Notes under the pieces: generated by a model | The model's input: the letters and a program-made list of their open reading frames with translations, nothing else | Databases searched by the model: none | What the model was told of the DNA's origin: nothing | Assembly (NCBI GenBank): GCA_030529185.1 | Contig: JAUMXI010000003.1 | Coordinates: 1 to 57,648, forward strand | Direction of reading: 5' to 3' | Length of the DNA stretch: 57,648 nt | Source of the DNA: Flavobacteriaceae bacterium | GTDB taxonomy: Bacteria; Bacteroidota; Bacteroidia; Flavobacteriales; Weeksellaceae | In this document: positions 52,032-57,648 of the stretch, piece after piece | How positions within the stretch are numbered: position 1 is the stretch's first letter | Layout: every line of letters starts with the position of its first letter | Program-made: the position numbers and the translations under genes

Positions 52032-52105
52032 GGGTGCGTAGCTCAGCTGGATAGAGCATCTGCCTTCTAAGCAGACGGTCAAAGGTTCGAATCCTTTCGC
52101 GCTCA
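52032..52105 (+). tRNA. tRNA-Arg (anticodon TCT)
   Basis: 74 nt. Acceptor GGGTGCG (52032-52038) pairs with CGCGCTC (52098-52104) with two wobbles. Anticodon loop CTTCTAA between TCTGC and GCAGA gives TCT. Confidence 0.94.
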
Positions 52106-52112
52106 CTACTTT

Positions 52113-52149
52113 AAAAAAAGGCTTTACATCAATGTAGAGCCTTTTTTTA
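52113..52149 (+). terminator. Terminator of the second tRNA cluster
   Basis: AAAAAAAGGCTTTACA (52113-52128) pairs with TGTAGAGCCTTTTTTT (52133-52148) with one wobble and a TCAA loop. Between it and the pseudogene (52150-52267) I see only AT-rich sequence. Confidence 0.88.
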
Positions 52150-52267
52150 TTTTATATTGGGAAAGATTTAATTTTGAGGTGTATAATCATTAAATTTATA
52201 CCTAGAAAAGAGATTAATTCAAAATTAATGCCTTTAAAAAAACGAACAGCAATTGCAAAAAGACATT

Positions 52268-52637
52268 TCAGAGAATGATAAAATTATCGTTAAAAACAAA
52301 TAGAGAAATTATATATAATGAATATATGCGATAACTTGCAAACAAAAAATAATCGTCAGCACGATATATAATATCCATCTTTATCTCATCATAACTTTTT
52401 ATATAACAATACCTTATCGCAAAAAAGAATATGATTGGAAAATAAATTATATAACGGGTGATAATCTGTTTTAAAGATTATAATTTCATTGTAATACTCA
52501 ATTAAATAAACAAAAGTCATTACATTTATAGTCAATAATAGTGATACGGCTAAAATTGATGATGCTTTATGCCCAATTCCTTCTTGCTTTTTATAATATT
52601 CTGCTATTGTATAAAATAAAATGTTTAAATATTTCAT
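52268..52637 (-). pseudogene. Small membrane protein gene, probably frameshifted
   Basis: The intact reading frame gives 82 residues (52389-52637, start MKYLNILFYTIAEYYKK) with a hydrophobic helix near 28-46 (SILAVSLLLTINVMTFVYLI), then stops at TGA. In the +1 frame the sequence continues directly from the five-A run (52400-52396, minus strand) as KSYDEIKMDIIYRADDYF and a second hydrophobic helix (YRIYSLYIISLFVF), up to a TGA at 52270-52268. Removing one A would fuse both parts into a protein of about 125 residues with helices at both ends. A real truncated gene, a sequencing error or a programmed shift are alternatives. Function unknown. Confidence 0.5.
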
Positions 52638-52648
52638 TAATATTTTTG

Positions 52649-55600
52649 CTATTCTACAGCTTGGATAATCTGCGTTTCTAATTGTTTCATTTTTTCAGCT
52701 CTGTAAGTGGAATCAAAAGGTTTCATTACTTCAAATAAAAACTCATAGAATGGGGTTATTTTTTCTATTTCGCCCATTTCATTAAGGGATTTTTCTTTGC
52801 CTAAAAGTTTAATATTTTGAATAGCAGTATTAAACTTCTTATCCACTACAGAAATAGAATTCACCAAATAATTATAGGCTTTATCTTTTTGCCCTGATTT
52901 TTCATAGCCATCAACCACGGCTTGAACCACCATGGCGTAAAGATAAGGTTGAGTAGCCATTGCCCTTTTTACTGACTGCTGATGAAAAGGCGAAAGATTT
53001 GTATAATAATCATACTCTTTCCAAATATTATCTTTTAGTTGTTGTGCGAGTTTTAAGCCTTTTTGTTCTTCTCCTGCGACAAAATAAGCCGAAATAATTG
53101 GTGTAAGCGAGTGGGCATCATTGTATTTCTCCGCTGGAATTTCTTGCAAAACTAAATCTAACACTTCCAAAGCCTTTTGTTTTTGACCATTCATACTCAA
53201 CGCTTCGGCAGCTCTTCCTGCAGTTGCTCGGTAGCTGATGATGTTAGATGTGCAAGTTTCATCAAAATGAACATTCAAATCCTTGAAATTCCCCCAACGG
53301 AAATTTTTCACTACTTTATATAAATTATCTGCATCTACTCTTCCCAAATCATCAGATTTTTTGGTGGTTTTGATAGGAACTAAGCGATAATTGAAGCCTT
53401 CAAATTGGAGATAATCATCTAAATAAAATAGGTTGTTAGAATCATAAATTCCGCCAGAAGAAAAGCTGATAGATCTTGTCCAATCAAAATTTGCCAAAAT
53501 ATCCATCATCATCAATTCATTTTTATACATTGCAGAGGTTTGATAATCAATGATAATTTCATCTTCTGCCAAATCTACTTCATTAGGTTTTAAAATTCCG
53601 TATTTTACAGCATTTTCTTTATTCACCGGCAGAACAAACTTGCTCACAGGCAAGAAGTTGAATTTTTCATAATTATCTTCGCCAAAGAGCATTTTTAGAA
53701 TTAATTTTTTTTCCTCAGATTGAGATTTGATGAACTGCATAGCTTCCTTTAAAGTCATCGTTTCTTGAGTTAAGTATTTCCTCAAAGATTTTAATTCTGT
53801 TTCTGGTATTCCTTCAAAAATATTTTGCCAATGCTCTTTGTCCATTAAGTATATCTGTTCATTTATCCCATCTCGGTATTCGGAATGATGAAGCGAGGAA
53901 GGGACGGGCATTGCGTTATAAGTTCGCCTTTTGGTTTGGTCTATATTCCAAGGCGTAGCGAGTAGCGTGTAATTAATAACCTTTACATCATCTCTAAATC
54001 TTTCCGTTTCTTGAATTGCCCAAGTAGGGTAGGTGTCATTATCCCCATAAACGAAAAGCAGGGCATTTTGTGGTAATGATTTTAATGCGGAATAGGCATA
54101 ATCGTAAGCTGTTAATCTTCCACTTCTATCGTGCGGATTGTAGTTCTGAAATCCCATCATTAAAGGAATTGCCAATAAAACACTGGAAGTTCCCAAACTA
54201 ACCGAATGAGCTTTAAATTTCTTTTGAATAAAATATAAAATCCCAGTCACTCCCAAACCTATCCAAATTGCAAAAGCGTAAAAAGAGCCCACCATCGCAT
54301 AATCTCTTTCTCTTGGTTCAAAAGGTTTTACACCTGTGTAGTAGATGATTCCAACGCTTGTTAAAAGGAATAAAGAAAGCAGAGCATAAAATCGGATAGC
54401 ATCTCTCTTTAATTGGAAATAACAGCCGATAATTCCTAAAATTAGAGGTAGAAAGAAAAAGTAAACTGTACTTTCGTTTTTGTATTTTTCAGGCAAAGTG
54501 CTTTGGTCGCCATAAAGTGCATCATCAATAAAAGGAATTCCACTAATCCAGTTTCCATTGGTGCTTTCTTGGTGTCCTTCCAAATCGTTTTGTCGCCCAA
54601 CGAAATTCCACATCAGATAACGGACAAAATAATATCCGTTTTGAAAAGTAATGAAATAATCTAAATTCTGCCCTAAACTTGGCTTTTTCACTTTGATTAA
54701 ATCATAATTTTTCACTTGCAGATAATCATCAACGGTAATAGTTCCCTCCTCGTATTTTTCTCTGAGTTGCTCAAATATTTTAAAGGCTTCGGGGTTATTG
54801 ACCATATTTTCATTGGCGTAATTAAACTCAAAATCAGGGGCTCCATACATAGAGATGTAGTTGTTCATCACCGATTTATCGCTATTAAACATTCTTGGGA
54901 AAATACTGATATGCTCCGAATTATAAACATAATTGGTTCTTTCATCTACCTTGTCGTATTTTCCTGTTTCTTCATTTTTTTCGTAAATGTAGCCTCTGGT
55001 TGTGGTTTTTATATTACCTTCTTCATCTCTTTCCATTCCGTTTCTATCCAAATGAGCCGTGTAATTTTGTCCGTAAGAAGTTGGCCAATCTCCGTATTGC
55101 TCACGATTGTAATAATCCAGCATTCCGATAGCTGTGTCAGGATTGTTAAGGTTCATCGGAGGATTAGCATTGGCACGGATAGGAATCATCAACCAGCAAG
55201 AAAAGCCGATAATCATATAAACTATTGATAAAGCGATAGTTTGGTATAAATGATTGGCTTTTTTTCTTGAATATTGAATGATGAAATAGCAAAAAATAAT
55301 CAGTAATATAAAGGCAATGAGCGTCCCAGAATGAAACGGAAGCCCAACCGAATTAACGAAGAAAATTTCACTCTTCCCGAAAAATCTCATTACGATAGGG
55401 AAAATCCCTTTAAATACAAAGCCCAAAACTCCTAAAGTAATGAAATTGGCAATGATGAAATTTTTCCAAGTAAAGCGGTAATTTTTAGCATAATAAAGAA
55501 AGCAAATAATGGGAATAGCAAGCATTACCATCATATGAACTCCTACAGAAAGCCCCACAAGAAAGAAAATCAAAATAAGCCATCTTTGGTTGTCGGGTGC

Positions 55601-56116
55601 GTTATGTTCGTTTTCCCATTTGGTAATCAGCCAAACTAAAAGCGCAATGAACATTGAAGCCATAGAATAAACCTCGCCCTCCACCGCGGAATACCAAAAA
55701 GTATCTGAAAATGTGAAAGATAAACTCCCAATAATCCCCGCTGAAAATATAGAGATTTTCTCTAAAATATTTAATTCTTCTATTTCTTTGTTAATCGTTT
55801 TACGCGTAATATGTGTAATTGTCCAAAAAAGGAATAAAATCGTAAAGGCACTAAAAAGGGCTGACATTACATTGATAATCAGTCCGTATTGACTTTCATC
55901 GCCGAAACTAAAAATCGCAAAAACAGCTCCCATTAATTGAAACAATGCTGCACCAGGAGCGTGAGTTACTTCCAACTTTACTGCAGAGGAGATGTATTCC
56001 CCTGTATCCCAAAAGCTGAATTTACGCTCTATCGTGCTGAGATAGGTGATGAGTGCAATTCCAAAAACTACCCAAGCTAAAATATTATTCCATTTTTTGA
56101 ATGTCCAATTTTTCAT
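52649..56116 (-). CDS. DUF2723 (GT117) polytopic membrane protein
   Basis: Large inner-membrane protein of 1155 residues of the DUF2723 family, classed as glycosyltransferase family 117 and related in fold to protein O-mannosyltransferases. The N-terminal DUF2723 domain (TIERKFSFWDTGEYISSA, with the conserved DTGE acidic pair near residue 37, and EVTHAPGAALFQL) is followed by about 12 membrane helices up to residue 670. A soluble periplasmic part (about 680-1155) follows, with helical TPR-like segments (AEALSMNGQKQKALEVLDLVL). Sugar donor and acceptor are unknown. Its start diverges from the TonB receptor. Confidence 0.87.
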   Translation of the reverse strand: MKNWTFKKWNNILAWVVFGIALITYLSTIERKFSFWDTGEYISSAVKLEVTHAPGAALFQLMGAVFAIFSFGDESQYGLIINVMSALFSAFTILFLFWTITHITRKTINKEIEELNILEKISIFSAGIIGSLSFTFSDTFWYSAVEGEVYSMASMFIALLVWLITKWENEHNAPDNQRWLILIFFLVGLSVGVHMMVMLAIPIICFLYYAKNYRFTWKNFIIANFITLGVLGFVFKGIFPIVMRFFGKSEIFFVNSVGLPFHSGTLIAFILLIIFCYFIIQYSRKKANHLYQTIALSIVYMIIGFSCWLMIPIRANANPPMNLNNPDTAIGMLDYYNREQYGDWPTSYGQNYTAHLDRNGMERDEEGNIKTTTRGYIYEKNEETGKYDKVDERTNYVYNSEHISIFPRMFNSDKSVMNNYISMYGAPDFEFNYANENMVNNPEAFKIFEQLREKYEEGTITVDDYLQVKNYDLIKVKKPSLGQNLDYFITFQNGYYFVRYLMWNFVGRQNDLEGHQESTNGNWISGIPFIDDALYGDQSTLPEKYKNESTVYFFFLPLILGIIGCYFQLKRDAIRFYALLSLFLLTSVGIIYYTGVKPFEPRERDYAMVGSFYAFAIWIGLGVTGILYFIQKKFKAHSVSLGTSSVLLAIPLMMGFQNYNPHDRSGRLTAYDYAYSALKSLPQNALLFVYGDNDTYPTWAIQETERFRDDVKVINYTLLATPWNIDQTKRRTYNAMPVPSSLHHSEYRDGINEQIYLMDKEHWQNIFEGIPETELKSLRKYLTQETMTLKEAMQFIKSQSEEKKLILKMLFGEDNYEKFNFLPVSKFVLPVNKENAVKYGILKPNEVDLAEDEIIIDYQTSAMYKNELMMMDILANFDWTRSISFSSGGIYDSNNLFYLDDYLQFEGFNYRLVPIKTTKKSDDLGRVDADNLYKVVKNFRWGNFKDLNVHFDETCTSNIISYRATAGRAAEALSMNGQKQKALEVLDLVLQEIPAEKYNDAHSLTPIISAYFVAGEEQKGLKLAQQLKDNIWKEYDYYTNLSPFHQQSVKRAMATQPYLYAMVVQAVVDGYEKSGQKDKAYNYLVNSISVVDKKFNTAIQNIKLLGKEKSLNEMGEIEKITPFYEFLFEVMKPFDSTYRAEKMKQLETQIIQAVE

Positions 56117-56202
56117 TAGAAATATAATTTTTGCGAAATTAAGTTTTTTTATGAGAAAATAATAAAAATATATTGTTGGTCTTTATATTTTTTAGGAAGA
56201 TT

Positions 56203-56220
56203 TTAACATTATAGTGTTAA
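56203..56220. promoter_or_regulatory. Inverted repeat, candidate operator
   Basis: TTAACA (56203-56208), six bases, TGTTAA (56215-56220): a perfect palindromic half-site pair in the 217-nt gap between the GT117 and TonB-receptor genes. It lies upstream of the receptor promoter. Confidence 0.4.
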
Positions 56221-56255
56221 GAAATTAACTTTTCTTAATATTTTTAGTGAAAAAA

Positions 56256-56287
56256 TTTGTTTGTATTTATATAAATTATTAGATTTG
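56256..56287 (+). promoter_or_regulatory. Promoter of the TonB-dependent receptor
   Basis: TTTG at 56256-56259, 20-nt spacer, TAGATTTG at 56280-56287; leader of about 40 nt to the ATG at 56334. Confidence 0.62.
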
Positions 56288-56333
56288 CCTAACTTTTTAT
56301 TAAACTAAAATCTAATTATAATATCAAATAGTT

Positions 56334-57648
56334 ATGAACAATTACAAATTATTACCATTGTCAGCATTGTTCCTTCTAGGGAATATGAATGCACAAATGG
56401 ATTCCACAAGAGTGGAAAAAGAAGTAGAACCAATTATTATTACAGGGACTATCAAGCCTATGAGCAAATCTAAAAGCCCTGTGCCAGTGGAGGTTTATTC
56501 TCCAAAATTTTTCAGACAAAATCCTACGGCAAACATTATAGATGCCATCGGAATGATTAACGGGATAAGACAGCAGATAGATTGTGCCGTTTGTAATACA
56601 GAAAATATCAGAATCAATGGATTGGAAGGTCCATACACGATGGTTTTGATAGACGGAATGCCTATCGTGAGCTCCCTTTCTACCGTATATGGTTTGAGTG
56701 GTATCCCTCAAAGTATGGTTGAAAGAATAGAAGTGGTAAAAGGACCTGCATCTACTCTTTATGGCTCTGAGGCTATTGCAGGGATGATTAACATCATTAC
56801 TAAAAATGCCCTTACAGCACCTACCTTTACAGGTGATGTTTATGGAACCTCTTGGGGGGAAGTGAATACGGATTTAGGAGTGAAATTCAATGTGGGAGAG
56901 AAAGCCTCATCTTTATTGAGTCTTAATTATTATCATTTCGATACGAGAATTGATAAGAATGAGGATAATTTTATGGACAAAACTTTGCAAAAAAGAATAT
57001 CTTTATTCAATAAATGGAACTTCCAAAGAGAAGAGGGAAGACAGGCAAGTTTGGCATTCAGGTATATGTATGAAGACCGTGTGGGAGGAGAGATGCAGTG
57101 GAAAAAAGAACACAGGGGAGGAGATGAAGTTTATGCGGAAAGTATCTATACCAATAGATTTGAAGCGATTGCGACTTATCAATTGCCATTAGAAGAAAAA
57201 GTATTTACACAATTATCGTATAATTATCACAATCAAGATTCATACTATGGGACAGAGCCTTATATGGGAAAACAAGAGGTGGCTTTTGGGCAAATCTATT
57301 GGAATCCTACTTGGGGAGATCACGATGTCCTCATAGGTTCAGGGTTAAGATATAATTATTATGATGACAATACACCAGGAACTTTATCTGCTGATGGAAA
57401 AACCAACGCTCCTCAGAGAATACTTTTGCCAGGGGTATTCGTTCAAAATCAATGGACAATTAATCCTGAAAACACCTTATTGTTAGGTTATAGATTTGAT
57501 TATGATAGAGTTCATAAAGCAATTCACTCACCAAGAGTGGCTTGGAAAACGCATTTGGGAGAGCATCACATCAGAACGAGTTTCGGGACTGGTTTCCGTG
57601 TAGTTAATTTATTTACCGAAGATCATAGAGCCCTTACAGGAGCAAGAG
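56334..57648 (+). CDS. TonB-dependent outer-membrane receptor, 3'-partial
   Basis: Outer-membrane nutrient or metal importer, open for 438 codons to the window edge without a stop. A signal peptide is visible (MNNYKLLPLSALFLLG, cleavage near NAQ at residue 21). A TonB-box-like stretch (EPIITTGT-type, residues about 32-39) is followed by the plug domain, about residues 45-155, with GLEGPYTMVLIDGMPI, VVKGPASTLYGSEAIAG and MINIITK. Barrel strands then begin. A CAVC pair sits in the plug just before the INGLEG motif. There is no N-terminal carboxypeptidase-like domain. The substrate cannot be told from this part. Confidence 0.9.
   Translation, partial: MNNYKLLPLSALFLLGNMNAQMDSTRVEKEVEPIIITGTIKPMSKSKSPVPVEVYSPKFFRQNPTANIIDAIGMINGIRQQIDCAVCNTENIRINGLEGPYTMVLIDGMPIVSSLSTVYGLSGIPQSMVERIEVVKGPASTLYGSEAIAGMINIITKNALTAPTFTGDVYGTSWGEVNTDLGVKFNVGEKASSLLSLNYYHFDTRIDKNEDNFMDKTLQKRISLFNKWNFQREEGRQASLAFRYMYEDRVGGEMQWKKEHRGGDEVYAESIYTNRFEAIATYQLPLEEKVFTQLSYNYHNQDSYYGTEPYMGKQEVAFGQIYWNPTWGDHDVLIGSGLRYNYYDDNTPGTLSADGKTNAPQRILLPGVFVQNQWTINPENTLLLGYRFDYDRVHKAIHSPRVAWKTHLGEHHIRTSFGTGFRVVNLFTEDHRALTGAR

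Noticed and set aside
52178-52203. Inverted repeat near AGGTGTATAA and TTTATACCT after the second tRNA cluster
   Set aside because: The pairing needs a bulge and lies in AT-rich DNA with no linked promoter, so it is likely chance.
54716-55228. 170-residue reading frame opposite the GT117 gene
   Set aside because: It is antisense to a well-supported gene and has no recognisable domain.
56376-56711. Minus-strand frame, and a second + strand frame at 56950-57192, within the TonB receptor
   Set aside because: The receptor frame is open without a stop from 56334 and matches the family throughout.

Overview
The window is AT-rich chromosomal DNA from a member of the Bacteroidota, most likely a flavobacterium of the Weeksellaceae type (Chryseobacterium / Riemerella / Bergeyella relatives). 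The evidence is: promoters of the Bacteroidota form (TTTG or TTG, about 19-21 nt, then TAnnTTTG); almost no Shine-Dalgarno sequences; and lineage-typical families, namely a DnaE with a fused N-terminal exonuclease, TamL, a GT117/DUF2723 membrane protein, DUF5686, a BatA-type VWA protein, an epimerase-type threonine dehydrogenase and a 94-residue AtpC. The genus is an inference. Both edges cut genes: a PBP4-type carboxypeptidase on the left and a TonB-dependent receptor on the right.

Layout. 1-6.4 kb: carboxypeptidase, orphan histidine kinase, membrane metallophosphoesterase, FabH-like synthase and a proline-rich lipoprotein. 6.4-13.2 kb: RNase E/G, an unlisted 30-residue basic protein and an HU protein on the minus strand, with interlocked divergent promoters towards mutY; then comF, a DUF5686 outer-membrane protein and purN. 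13.3-16.9 kb: prmA, wbqC-like, kdsA and a DEAD-box helicase. 16.9-19.4 kb: aroK, a tRNA-Lys/Leu/Lys cluster, threonine dehydrogenase and mscL. 19.4-25.3 kb: rbfA, a LolC/E-like permease, aroE, a DUF349 protein, ribD and an IMPACT-family gene. 25.3-32.3 kb: membrane Zn-peptidase, GNAT-like protein, HAD-like protein, map, ribF, atpDC and tpx. 32.4-41 kb: ABC-F ATPase, dnaE and a two-gene Bat remnant. 41-48 kb: purine nucleoside phosphorylase, lpxK, tamL, a SPOUT rRNA methyltransferase and an ABC exporter. 48-57.6 kb: a duplicated-cysteine mini-protein, typA, a small membrane protein, a lipoprotein amidase, a tRNA-Ser/Pro/Arg cluster, a probably frameshifted membrane gene, GT117 and the TonB receptor.

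Functional themes are translation and RNA metabolism (rng, prmA, rbfA, typA, ABC-F, tRNAs, SPOUT methyltransferase, map), envelope and LPS construction (kdsA, lpxK, tamL, GT117, amidase, dacB), cofactor and aromatic biosynthesis (ribD, ribF, aroE, aroK, purN), and the F1 part of ATP synthase. I saw no insertion sequence, prophage, CRISPR array or defence island. The content is mainly core genome, so the points of interest are architectural: interlocked or mutually embedded divergent promoters, two near-leaderless genes, a hairpin between atpD and atpC, stop codons inside a shared terminator, and several unannotated or broken small genes. I did not find a convincing new multi-gene system.
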